Origin: Phycisphaerae bacterium
GTDB taxonomy: Bacteria > Planctomycetota > Phycisphaerae > Sedimentisphaerales > Anaerobacaceae
Length of the DNA stretch: 36,540 nucleotides
Direction: 5' to 3'
Assembly: GCA_012744475.1 (NCBI GenBank)
Contig: JAAYBV010000112.1
Span: forward strand, 1 to 36,540
Positions 29,601-36,540 of this stretch are shown here, one piece after another; the first letter of the stretch is position 1; every line of letters starts with the position of its first letter. Made by a program: the position numbers and the translations under genes. The notes below the pieces were generated by a model. It was not told where the DNA came from and ran no database searches. It saw only the letters and a program-made list of their open reading frames with translations.

Positions 29601-31300
29601 ACGAACGCCACCAGGTCGGAGTGGTCGGTCGGCTGGGTCGGTCCCTGGTTGTTCAGGGCGCCGCCGCCGGGGCCGGCGTCTCCGGACCCGCGATCCATCT
29701 TGTAGAGGTTGCCGTCGGGCAGACCGTGCTCGTCGAGGAAACGGCCGTCCATCTGCTCGATGGTCATGTACAGACCCCAGAAGTCGCCGTCGTACTGCGT
29801 GGCGCCGAATTCGTCGGCGTCGTCGATCACCCGAAAATGCACCCAGTTCGTCTTCGACGCCGGACAGCCCATCAGGTTGAACAGCTTGAAGCCCGCGGCC
29901 TCGAACATACCCTGCTCGCCGCGATGCTGGTAGTCGCCCTGCTGGATACAGGCAGAGAAATTGAGCTTGTCCCACTGTGTGTCATAGGGCCGCCCGTAGT
30001 CGTCGCGGGCCTGGAAATAGTGGCCTCGGAGGAAATCGGCCTTGAGCATGTTCTTGCCCATGGCATATCGCCAGACACCGCCACGGGCGCGGAAACGGAT
30101 GTGGTCGTAGACGACGCCGTCGTAGACGATGGTTCCGCGCCATCGATAGTCGCTGCCGCCGTACTGACCCGCTTTGGCGCCGGGCATATACAGGGCGTCA
30201 ACCACGTCCTGGTGGTTGGCGACCAAATGGTACACGGGCAGGCTGGTGAGCACCTCGGGGCTGTATTCAACGACCTCGCCCGTCGCGCCGCCGCTTCCGG
30301 GTCGGATGGCCCCGCTCCAGGCCGGGACGCCGTCATAGACGAAATAGGCGAAGTTGGGTTGCGGATCGTCGCTGTACGGCACCGTAAGGTTGTTTCCCAG
30401 ACCGTCCACTACAAACAGGCGATAGCGAACCAGACGCCGGTGCTTCTGCCGCAACGCGGGAATCTGCACGGTATAGATGTCGTCATGCGCGAACAGGTCG
30501 TCATCGAGGCCGTCGTCGTGCATATCGACCGTCTGCCAGCCATTGGCGTAGGAGGGCATATCGATCGCGATGTAGTTGCCCGGATCGACGATCTGATACA
30601 GCAGCTTGACGAACGCCACCCCGTCCGAGTCTGTGACCTTGGCGGTGATCGTCACGACCTGCCCGGATCTGGGTTGCCTGGGCGTGTGCGCAACCTGGCG
30701 GACGTGGGGCGGAAGATTCTGCAAAGACACCGTGCTGTTCTGCTCGGCCGGCGTGGGCGCCGCCGACCGCCAACTGCCGCCCAGGTCGTTGTCGAGCGAT
30801 GGATGGATCAGTTGCATCGACCGTCCGGTTCCCGGCTGGTTGTCCGAGATCGGATCGCCCACCGTCGGCCAGGGGAAGCCAAGCCGGTAGTTCACCTCGT
30901 CGACAGTGGTCCCGGCGGCGTCGCGCAGGATGACCCGGTCCCCTTCATTGGCGAGTTTGCCGACGTAAGGCCCGTAGACCAGAGACGGCGCGACGTGAAA
31001 GCGGGACACGCCCCTGCCGCCAAGAATGTCGGTGGGGCTTTGCCCGACGACCAGGTAGCCGCCGGCCGGCAGGACCGTCCCGGCGGGAAACGTGTACAGG
31101 ATTCCGCCCGCCAGAGACCACCCGGACAGGCTCATCGGCTCGGGGCCGGCGTTGTGCAGCTCAACGAACTCGAGCAGTTCCGTCTTCACATCAGGATTCG
31201 TGTGCAACTCGTTGATGACAATGGCCCCGTTGACGTGGGCCGAAGCCAGCAGCGTCAGGATCAAAACCGTCGTGCCCAATCTCGATACCCAGTTGCCCAT
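26630..31300 (-). CDS. Large secreted lamin-tail / CotH protein (long paralogue)
   Basis: About 1556 residues. Residues 1-25 are a signal peptide (VLILTLLASAHVNG). LTD 1 covers about 26-190 (VINELHTNPDVKTELLEFVELHNAG). A CotH kinase-like domain follows at about 370-740: DKLNFSACIQQGDYQHRGEQGM, YDGDFWGLYMTIEQMDGRFLDE and the metal-binding LPWDLDLTW. Next is a galactose-binding-like beta domain (TIYLRKTFDATNVAAFD; YDDGINVWINNHLVFQDNV; VEGTNVIAVQVLNSD), a fibronectin-like segment (YRVRCRMKDNTGRWSHWSSP), and three more LTDs at about 1074-1243, 1244-1380 and 1380-1556. CotH domains phosphorylate spore-coat proteins in Bacillus; in exported bacterial giants they may support adhesion or surface assembly. 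Two adjacent ATGs (31303, 31300) are possible starts; GAGG favours the second. Tandem paralogue of the next gene. Confidence 0.88.
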   Translation of the reverse strand: MGNWVSRLGTTVLILTLLASAHVNGAIVINELHTNPDVKTELLEFVELHNAGPEPMSLSGWSLAGGILYTFPAGTVLPAGGYLVVGQSPTDILGGRGVSRFHVAPSLVYGPYVGKLANEGDRVILRDAAGTTVDEVNYRLGFPWPTVGDPISDNQPGTGRSMQLIHPSLDNDLGGSWRSAAPTPAEQNSTVSLQNLPPHVRQVAHTPRQPRSGQVVTITAKVTDSDGVAFVKLLYQIVDPGNYIAIDMPSYANGWQTVDMHDDGLDDDLFAHDDIYTVQIPALRQKHRRLVRYRLFVVDGLGNNLTVPYSDDPQPNFAYFVYDGVPAWSGAIRPGSGGATGEVVEYSPEVLTSLPVYHLVANHQDVVDALYMPGAKAGQYGGSDYRWRGTIVYDGVVYDHIRFRARGGVWRYAMGKNMLKADFLRGHYFQARDDYGRPYDTQWDKLNFSACIQQGDYQHRGEQGMFEAAGFKLFNLMGCPASKTNWVHFRVIDDADEFGATQYDGDFWGLYMTIEQMDGRFLDEHGLPDGNLYKMDRGSGDAGPGGGALNNQGPTQPTDHSDLVAFVNGYHSRPQEPWWRQNVDLASYYGFRCTVEAIHHGDMEGGKNWFFYHDPTTERWTILPWDLDLTWANNMYGGGADEFTRNGIFSNANLRIEFQNRLREFFDLLYNADQGWQMLDELANVIDPPTGGPTFVDADRAMWDYNPIMTSSYVNPSKSGQGRFYQRASTKDFRGMVQIMKDYVVSNNRAFNTYVEDNAIPQTPLITATGPADFPANALTFRTSAFADPQGAGTFAALKWRIGEVALGSQVVQPDESSGFLFVPDGSQWKYFKGTAEPSATAGAWRTLQFNDAAWLVGRAPIGFGEAFLQTSLPDMRGNYSTIYLRKTFDATNVAAFDTLVLEAMYDDGINVWINNHLVFQDNVASDELAHDATAVSAIEVQDFVRYDVGVPSDFLVEGTNVIAVQVLNSDISSSSDCFIDLKLSAETTEEPDDETPAPVQVYRGEPGRYEIEALWESAELTQFNPDVRIPASAVKPGRTYRVRCRMKDNTGRWSHWSSPVQFTAGDPVAAGILADLRITELMYHPAAAADAMTDADEFEFIELKNIGDETLDLSSVSLTKGVTFDFVASNVTTLGPGRFVLVVKNRQAFLSRYGAALSSLIAGQYEGKLANGGETVALEDFWNGTIAEFTYGDSASWPVAADGAGHSMVPLASAILDEPAGSLDYAGNWRASAYIGGSPGADDPDLGATVVINEFLAAGGDDWVELYNPTNASVALADFYLSDDAGNLKKWPVAAPAIGSGDFLTFEESGDDFGFGLSRSGEDLLLSYLPGTAQDRVVDSVRFKAQESGISRGRYPDGDAFWFRLQPTRDVANAGAVLDLMVSEIMYHPVDVNDEFIELFNPTDAEVILESEAGPWRLDGGVHYTFDTGLSIASGGCVVVVGFDPFVETARLAAFIAAYGAESLTPGADIVGPWEGGLNNGAERIALEKPQATGDLQDPIAWVVVDEVVYADAAPWPATADGQGDSLQRIDVAPDVSSNDPAAWHAALPTPGTGL

Positions 31301-31390
31301 CATATCCTCATCCGTTCTCGAATCATGTGGTTGCCCATGTTGGCGGCCGCGCGTTCGTGGTCCGCTCCTCCGCTCCGGGGATCGGCCTGC

Positions 31391-34300
31391 TCAAAACGCC
31401 AGAGCCGCCTCGACGTCGGGGTCATCGGCCCCGGGGGAACCGCCGATGCACGCGCTGGCGCGCCAGTAGTCCTTGTCGTTCGGCGAACCCGCCTCGGCAA
31501 CGGCCACCAGCGAATGGCCCGCACCATCGGCTTCTATCGGCCAGCCGCCCCTGTCATTATACCGAAATTCCGCCACAGTCCCGGCCGAACCATCCACCAG
31601 CGTGACAGTCTCGCCCTCGTTGGCCAGCTTGCCGGCGTATTCGCCCGCGATCAGCGGCGTCAGGTCCGCCCCGTAGCGGGCGAGGAACGCGGCCTGGTTC
31701 CGGACCACCAGGACGAACTGACCAGGGTCGAGGCTCGTGACGCGGCCGCTCGCGAAGTCGAACGTCACCCCTTCGGTCAGCGACACGCCGCTCAGATCGA
31801 GCGCGTGGCGGCCGACGTTCTTGAGCTCGATGAACTCGTACTCGTCGTTGTCGGCGAATGTGTCGCCCGCCAGTTGCGGGGGATTGTACATCAGCTCCGT
31901 GATCCGCAGGTCCATCGCGATGCTGGGCGCGATCCGTTCGCCGGCGAGGAACTGGACCGGCGCCGACCAGTGACTCCAACGTCCCGTGGTGTCCTTCATG
32001 CGGCAGCGCACGCGATAGGCCCGGCCCGGCGTGACGACCGAAGGGGGAACGCCCATGCTGTCGCTGAATCCGGTCAGCTCGTCGCTTTCCCAGATCGCGT
32101 TGATCTCATACTTGCCCCGCCCGCCGCCGGCGGTGGCCGGTGTCTCGTCCGAGGTCTCCTGCCGTTGCCACGCCGCCAGCCGGACGTCGATGAAACAATC
32201 GGAACTGCCGCTGATGGCCGAATTCAGCACCTGTACGGCGATGACGTTGCTCCCCTCGACCAGCCACGCGGCGGGATCGCCCAGATCGGAACTGACAAAA
32301 CTGGCGTTCTCGATCGCGCTGTCGGCGGTGCCGTTGTACGGCAGTTCGGCCGACGAAACGTTGTCCCGGTACGCCAATCGCCCGTTGATCCAGACGTTGA
32401 CTCCATCATCGTACTTGACGTCGAGAGTCAGGCGGTCGAGAGCGGCCAGGTCGACGGCGTCGAAGGTCTTGCGCAGATAGACCGTGGTATAGCCACCGCG
32501 CATGTCGCTCAGTTCGGTGGCGATGAAGGTCTCGCCATAGCCCAGCGGCGTGCGGCCCACCGACCAGGCGGAGTCATCGAACGCGAGCTGGCGCCACAGA
32601 CTCCGCGGCGACGACGGCTCCTGCCGGCCTTTGTAGTACCGCCATTGGGCCTCCTCGGGGAGCAGCACCACGCGTGAGTCCGTATGGACCACCCGCGCCT
32701 CGGGCGAGACCTCCGCCAAGCGCCACTGCATCGCGCCGAACGTGTTGCGGCCCTGCGGATCTTCGAAATGCGACACGCGGAACGCCAAGGCGTCGGCGGG
32801 GAATCCGGCCGGACCGATCGAGGTCACCACTGGCGTCTCGGGAATGTCCGTATCGTCGTCGATGCGCGCGAGGTTCTGGGCGCCCCAGCCGCCGGGACTG
32901 ATGAATTCCTTCATCCGCTGAACCATGCCGGCGAAGTCCCCGGTGGGCGAACTCTCATAGAACGTGCCCCGGCTGGCGGTGCGCGGATGATAGTCCCACA
33001 TGGCCCGGTCGGCCTGCACGAAGGACGGCCCGCCCGCCGGGTCCGCAATCACTGCCGCGCATTCGTCGATGATCTGGCCGCACCGGTCGGCGTTGAGCAG
33101 CAGGTCCGTCAGCTCGCGCACGCGGTTCTGAAAGGCGATGATGCAGTCGGGAAACTCGTGGTAGATGTTCGGGGTCCCGACGCTGTGGCCCTGGAAGAAC
33201 CGCCGGGCGAGCACCTGTTTCCAGTACTCGTCGTCGTCCGTGTAGATATCGGTGTCCCAGGAGTGGTCGAAATCCCACGGGATCATCCACCACTGGCCGG
33301 TTTCAGGATGGGCATAGTACAGGCAGTTCCATCGATCTGTCAGGTCGTAATGATGCACGGCGTCGCAGATGATGCGGTAGCTGTAGTAGACGTCGAGGTT
33401 CGTGTTGTCCTGCCACCACTGGCGGTCGGAGGGATGACGCTGGTAGGCGTTGCAGAAGCCGACGACGTCGCTGTGGTCGGTGACCTGGGTCGGGCCCTGG
33501 TTGTTCTTGTTGCCCGTGCTGCCGGTGCAGGCGAAGTACATCTTGTACAGGTTGCCGTCGGGCAGGTCGCGGGCGTCGAGGAAGCGGCCGTCGGGCTGCT
33601 CGATCGCCAGGTACAATCCCCAGAAATCGCCGTCGTACTGGCTTGGACCCGACTCGGCGGCATCGTCGATGACGCGAAAGTGCAGCCAGTTCATGTGACA
33701 CGAGGGCACGCCCGCCAACTGCATCAGCCGGGTGGTCACCGCCTCGTACATCCCGTGTTCGCCCCGGTTGTGGGTGTTGTCGAACTGGAAGCATGCCGAG
33801 AAGTTCAGCTTGTCCCACTTGGTCTTGTAGGGCCGGCCCTCGTCGTCATGGCCCTGGAAATAGTGCCCCCGATTGAAGTCGAATTTCCACCGGTTCTTTC
33901 CGAAGGCGTAGGTGGCCCAGCCGCCGCGCGGGCGATACCAGATGTGATCGTAGACGACGCCGTCGTAGACGAGGGCGCCGGTCCACTGATACCAGCCGGC
34001 CTCCTCGTTGCAGCGCGCGTCCGGGATGGCATTGAACTGGCAATCCTCGATGTCCTCGTGTTTCGCGATCAGGTGATAGACCGGCAGCGACTGCATCACT
34101 TCCGCCGGGCAGGTAACCACCCTGGCCTGAGCGGCATTCGAGCTGCCGGGTCGGATCGCGCCGCTCCAGGCGGGCACCTCGTCGTAGCAGAAGTAGGCGA
34201 AGTTGGGCTGTGGATCGTCGTCGTAAGGCGCCTTGACAGAAGCCCCATTCCGGTCCCAGGCACTGATGCGATAGCGCACCAGGCGGCGGTGCGTCTGCAC

Positions 34301-35188
34301 ATTGCCCGGCATCCGGACCGTATACACATCGTCGGCGGCCTGCTCGTCGCCGTCGGTCCCATCGTCCACCATCGGGACATCGACCCAGCCCCTGCCGTAT
34401 TCCGGGTCCAGGAAACGCCGGTTGTTGCCGTCGGAGTACTGATAGCGGATGTAGCGGCCCGGATCGACGAGCTGATATTGCAGGACCACCGCCGCTACAC
34501 CGTCGGGGTCCGTGATCTTGGCGGAGATCGTCACGGCCTGGCCGGAACCCGGCTGCTTCGGCGTGTGCCGGACCTGGCGGACCTGCGGCGGCGCATTGCC
34601 GGTCAGCACGGCCTGATTGGCGGCCGCCGGCGTCGGCGACGCCGACCGCCAACTGCCGCCCAGGTCATTGTCGAGCGCCGGATCGATCAACTGCATCGAG
34701 TCGCCTTCGCTGAGCCGATCGGTCGCGACCGGATCGCCCACCGTCGGCCAGGGAAAGCCGAGCTGATAGTCCACCTCGTCCACGACCGTTCCATCGGCAT
34801 CGCGCAGGACCACGCGGTCGCCATCATTGCCGAGTTTGCCAAGGTAGGGGCCGAAGACCAGGGCCGAGGCGAGGGGAAAACGCGCTGCGCCCCTGCCGCC
34901 AAGAATGGCGGCGGGACTCTGCGCCACGATGATGTGGCCGCCGGCCGGCAGGACGGTCCCGGCCCCAAACGTGTACGAGATCCCGCTCGTCAGCGACCAT
35001 CCGGCCAGGTTCACCGGCTCGGAGCCGGCGTTATGGAGTTCGACGAACTCCAGCAGTTCCGTCTTCACGTCCGGGTCTGTGTGCAGCTCGTTGATGACCA
35101 CCGCCGCCGTCGCCCGGCCGCAGGGCACATGGACACAAAGCGACCAGAGCACAGCCGCCAGAATCGGGAATCGCTGCGATAGGGTCAC
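31391..35188 (-). CDS. Large secreted lamin-tail / CotH protein (short paralogue)
   Basis: A 1265-residue protein with a GTG start behind AGAGGA. Signal peptide 1-28 (ILAAVLWSLCVHVPCGRATA). LTD 1 spans about 30-185 (VINELHTDPDVKTELLEFVELHNAGSE). An Ig-like segment lies at 205-320, and the CotH domain at about 365-745 with DKLNFSACFQF, YDGDFWGLYLAIEQPDGRFLD and the metal site IPWDFDHSW (636-644). A galactose-binding-like domain covers 865-1005, a fibronectin-like one 1027-1082, and LTD 2 1095-1250. It ends at GGSPGADDPDVEAALAF, exactly where its paralogue continues into LTD 3, so it lacks two LTDs. Cysteines are more frequent than in the paralogue. The paralogue starts 90 bp downstream on the same strand, so both are probably transcribed from 35296-35325. 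Confidence 0.88.
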   Translation of the reverse strand: MTLSQRFPILAAVLWSLCVHVPCGRATAAVVINELHTDPDVKTELLEFVELHNAGSEPVNLAGWSLTSGISYTFGAGTVLPAGGHIIVAQSPAAILGGRGAARFPLASALVFGPYLGKLGNDGDRVVLRDADGTVVDEVDYQLGFPWPTVGDPVATDRLSEGDSMQLIDPALDNDLGGSWRSASPTPAAANQAVLTGNAPPQVRQVRHTPKQPGSGQAVTISAKITDPDGVAAVVLQYQLVDPGRYIRYQYSDGNNRRFLDPEYGRGWVDVPMVDDGTDGDEQAADDVYTVRMPGNVQTHRRLVRYRISAWDRNGASVKAPYDDDPQPNFAYFCYDEVPAWSGAIRPGSSNAAQARVVTCPAEVMQSLPVYHLIAKHEDIEDCQFNAIPDARCNEEAGWYQWTGALVYDGVVYDHIWYRPRGGWATYAFGKNRWKFDFNRGHYFQGHDDEGRPYKTKWDKLNFSACFQFDNTHNRGEHGMYEAVTTRLMQLAGVPSCHMNWLHFRVIDDAAESGPSQYDGDFWGLYLAIEQPDGRFLDARDLPDGNLYKMYFACTGSTGNKNNQGPTQVTDHSDVVGFCNAYQRHPSDRQWWQDNTNLDVYYSYRIICDAVHHYDLTDRWNCLYYAHPETGQWWMIPWDFDHSWDTDIYTDDDEYWKQVLARRFFQGHSVGTPNIYHEFPDCIIAFQNRVRELTDLLLNADRCGQIIDECAAVIADPAGGPSFVQADRAMWDYHPRTASRGTFYESSPTGDFAGMVQRMKEFISPGGWGAQNLARIDDDTDIPETPVVTSIGPAGFPADALAFRVSHFEDPQGRNTFGAMQWRLAEVSPEARVVHTDSRVVLLPEEAQWRYYKGRQEPSSPRSLWRQLAFDDSAWSVGRTPLGYGETFIATELSDMRGGYTTVYLRKTFDAVDLAALDRLTLDVKYDDGVNVWINGRLAYRDNVSSAELPYNGTADSAIENASFVSSDLGDPAAWLVEGSNVIAVQVLNSAISGSSDCFIDVRLAAWQRQETSDETPATAGGGRGKYEINAIWESDELTGFSDSMGVPPSVVTPGRAYRVRCRMKDTTGRWSHWSAPVQFLAGERIAPSIAMDLRITELMYNPPQLAGDTFADNDEYEFIELKNVGRHALDLSGVSLTEGVTFDFASGRVTSLDPGQFVLVVRNQAAFLARYGADLTPLIAGEYAGKLANEGETVTLVDGSAGTVAEFRYNDRGGWPIEADGAGHSLVAVAEAGSPNDKDYWRASACIGGSPGADDPDVEAALAF

Positions 35189-35295
35189 GCTTGTCCTCTT
35201 CCATGCTCAGTATCGTTCTACGAGGGATGGCCTGGTGCTGCTCCAGACCGCCTGGCGGCCCGGCCGCTGCACCCGCATCCATATCCGCGCTGTCT

Positions 35296-35325
35296 ATCTT
35301 AGCCTATTTGCCCCGGCACGGTCAA
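35296..35325 (-). promoter_or_regulatory. Promoter of the LTD/CotH gene pair
   Basis: Minus strand: TTGACC (35325-35320, 5 of 6), 18-bp spacer, TAAGAT (35301-35296, 4 of 6). The leader to the GTG start at 35188 would be about 100 nt. The region 35189-35480 otherwise contains no gene and separates divergent transcription units. Confidence 0.5.
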
Positions 35326-35480
35326 GCCCGATGGTCCGAAAACACCGTTCCCGGCCCGGCCTGCTGCTTGCCGAACGAGAGGCTCTGTGATAGGCTATCG
35401 GCGTATCGAGGCCCGCCCTTGACCGGCCGCCGCGGCGCGCGGTCCTGCAACGGGCATTCACGGACGAATGGAGACAGATC

Positions 35481-36254
35481 ATGAAGACCCTCATCACGCT
35501 GATGGCTGCGTGCATCCTCATCGCAGGCTGCAAAACCAACCAGGACGGCTCCCAGGCGACCGGCGACGCACAGAAGGCCGGCGTCAAGCGCATCCTTCTC
35601 GTCACCGGGGTTGACCACCCCGCCCACAACTGGCGACAGACCGCCCCGGCATTGGCCAAGGTCCTGCGGGCGGACGGGCGGCTGGACGTGACGGTCACAG
35701 AGGACCCTAACTTCCTGGCCTCGCCGCAGTTACGACAGTACGACGCTGCCGTCATTCACTTCATGGACTGGCAGATTCCCGACCCCGGACCCCAAGCCCG
35801 GCTGGCCCTCCAGCGGTTCGTCCGGGCGGGCAACGGTCTGATGATCGTCCATTTCGGCTGCGGCGCGTTCGAGGAGTGGGACGATTTCGTGCACATGGCC
35901 GGCCGCGTCTGGGACCCGAACATGCGGGCCCACGACCCGCACGGCGCCTTCACCGTGACCATCACCGACGGCGAGCACCCCATCACCAGGGGCCTGGAGT
36001 CGTTCCAGACGACCGACGAGCTGTACACCTGCCTGGCGGGCGAAACGCCCGTACACATGCTGGCGACCGCCCGCTCCAAGGTGGACAACCTGGACTACCC
36101 GATGGCCTTCGTGCTCGAATACGGCAAAGGTAAGGTCTTCCACTGCGCCCTGGGCCACGACGTCGTCGCGATCGAGAACCCTCCTGCCGCCGAGCTGTTC
36201 CGACGAGGCTGCGCCTGGACCGCCGGCCTGCCCCCCGTCCCAAAAGGCAAGTGA
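35481..36254 (+). CDS. ThuA-like lipoprotein
   Basis: A 257-residue protein with a lipoprotein signal (MKTLITLMAACILIAGC, lipidated C17) and a short Gln/Asp-rich linker. The mature part is a ThuA-like domain of the class I glutamine amidotransferase fold: KRILLVTGVDHPAHNWRQTAP at 36-56, YDAAVIHFMDW near 87-97, LQRFVRAGNGLMIVHFGCGAF near 110-130, then DGEHPITRGLESFQTTDELY and a C-terminal YGKGKVFHCALGHDVVAIENP, all typical of the family. GGAGA precedes the start. ThuA was linked to trehalose use in rhizobia; in planctomycetes and Bacteroidetes such lipoproteins accompany sugar catabolism, and a keto-sugar or glycoside role is likely but unproven. Followed by the palindromic element at the window end. 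Confidence 0.85.
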   Translation: MKTLITLMAACILIAGCKTNQDGSQATGDAQKAGVKRILLVTGVDHPAHNWRQTAPALAKVLRADGRLDVTVTEDPNFLASPQLRQYDAAVIHFMDWQIPDPGPQARLALQRFVRAGNGLMIVHFGCGAFEEWDDFVHMAGRVWDPNMRAHDPHGAFTVTITDGEHPITRGLESFQTTDELYTCLAGETPVHMLATARSKVDNLDYPMAFVLEYGKGKVFHCALGHDVVAIENPPAAELFRRGCAWTAGLPPVPKGK

Positions 36255-36277
36255 AGACACAAGCCGTTTGATCGCAG

Positions 36278-36540
36278 GTGTGTGTGAAAATATCGTGGCA
36301 TGTGGGTGGCAGCCTCAAAGCGTAGTGCAACGGAGCTTTGGGGATGGCGAATGGGAGTGGCGCATCCGTACGGAAAGGTCTCTGCGAGGCGATCCATCCC
36401 CAAGTCCTGCGGATCCGTTCGGCTTCGCTCAGGACAAGCTTTGAGGCTGCCACCCTTGGCGGTCTGCGCCCGCAAGGGCATGCTGCCCTGAAATCCTGAC
36501 AGACACGCCGAGCGAGTGTCTGTGAAAATATCCTGGCAGC
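36278..36540. repeat. Palindromic element with flanking direct repeats, copy C
   Basis: GGGTGGCAGCCTCAAAGC (36304-36321) and GCTTTGAGGCTGCCACCC (36438-36455) are perfect 18-bp inverted repeats. Inside them GCTTTGGGGATGG (36335-36347) faces CCATCCCCAAG (36393-36403), a second inverted pair, and AAGTCCTG/CAGGAC a third around GGATCCGTTCGGCTTCGCT. The segment from CCATCCCCAAG to CCACCC matches copy B. Outside, a 23-bp string (GTGTGTGTGAAAATATC and GTGGCA, 36278-36300) returns at 36516-36538 with 21 matches, 238 bp later. The window ends there, so the repeat may continue. No gene is seen in this stretch. Confidence 0.75.

Noticed and set aside
28046-32677. A 1543-codon open frame on the plus strand opposite both LTD/CotH genes
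   Set aside because: It is antisense to two genes with clear domains and runs through their intergenic gap; high GC keeps stop codons rare. Its translation has no recognisable domain.
1-36540. tRNA, rRNA, riboswitch or insertion-sequence transposase
   Set aside because: I looked in the non-coding gaps for T-loop motifs, known riboswitch cores and transposase frames and found none that I could support.

Overview
The window is GC-rich, densely coded bacterial chromosome that reads best as a planctomycete, probably of the class Phycisphaerae (inference from gene content, no marker gene present). Supporting signs: two giant secreted lamin-tail/CotH proteins, an ECF sigma factor paired with a membrane-anchored 'WRxxM(E/K)SK' partner protein, an HNH-AP2 endonuclease, a GspE-like ATPase with its own transmembrane anchor, and a secreted glycan-active set (GH3, BNR/LamG, esterase, ThuA).

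Layout. 1-745: no convincing gene; a minus-strand terminator and a mosaic of short tandem repeats with 7-bp and 8-bp periods. 746-2675 (minus): ketopantoate-reductase-like gene, a second 7-bp repeat block, and an HNH-AP2 endonuclease gene. 3129-7107 (plus): FHA protein, membrane-anchored type II/IV secretion ATPase, CvpA-like membrane protein, GNAT acetyltransferase. 7138-10508 (minus): secreted alpha/beta hydrolase, FmdB zinc ribbon, DUF89 protein. A 9-bp-period array (10623-10694) separates these from a GH3 lipoprotein (10723-12981). Then a geranylgeranyl-reductase-type flavoprotein and an unrecognised 198-residue protein. 15402-21982 (minus): tetrapyrrole operon hemA-hemC-cobA/hemD fusion, a secreted BNR/LamG protein lodged inside it, then hemB. 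22067-23517 (minus): a two-gene overlapping AAA ATPase + mini-TOPRIM-like pair. 23757-26511 (plus): secreted orphan, ECF sigma factor and membrane partner. 26630-35188 (minus): tandem paralogous LTD/CotH giants. 35481-36254 (plus): ThuA-like lipoprotein, then a palindromic repeat element at the window edge.

Functionally, hemA, hemB, hemC and hemD make uroporphyrinogen III from glutamyl-tRNA (hemL is not in the window), and the CobA half branches to precorrin-2 for siroheme or cobalamin. The most promising candidates for something undescribed are the ATPase/TOPRIM-like pair next to the heme operon, and the intergenic mosaics of 7-, 8- and 9-bp tandem units arranged in opposing orientations. 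Three promoters share the element GGGGGGTTGT(T/C)A as -35 region, and one dispersed palindrome family lies behind three genes. All calls were made by eye from translated sequence; no database search was run.
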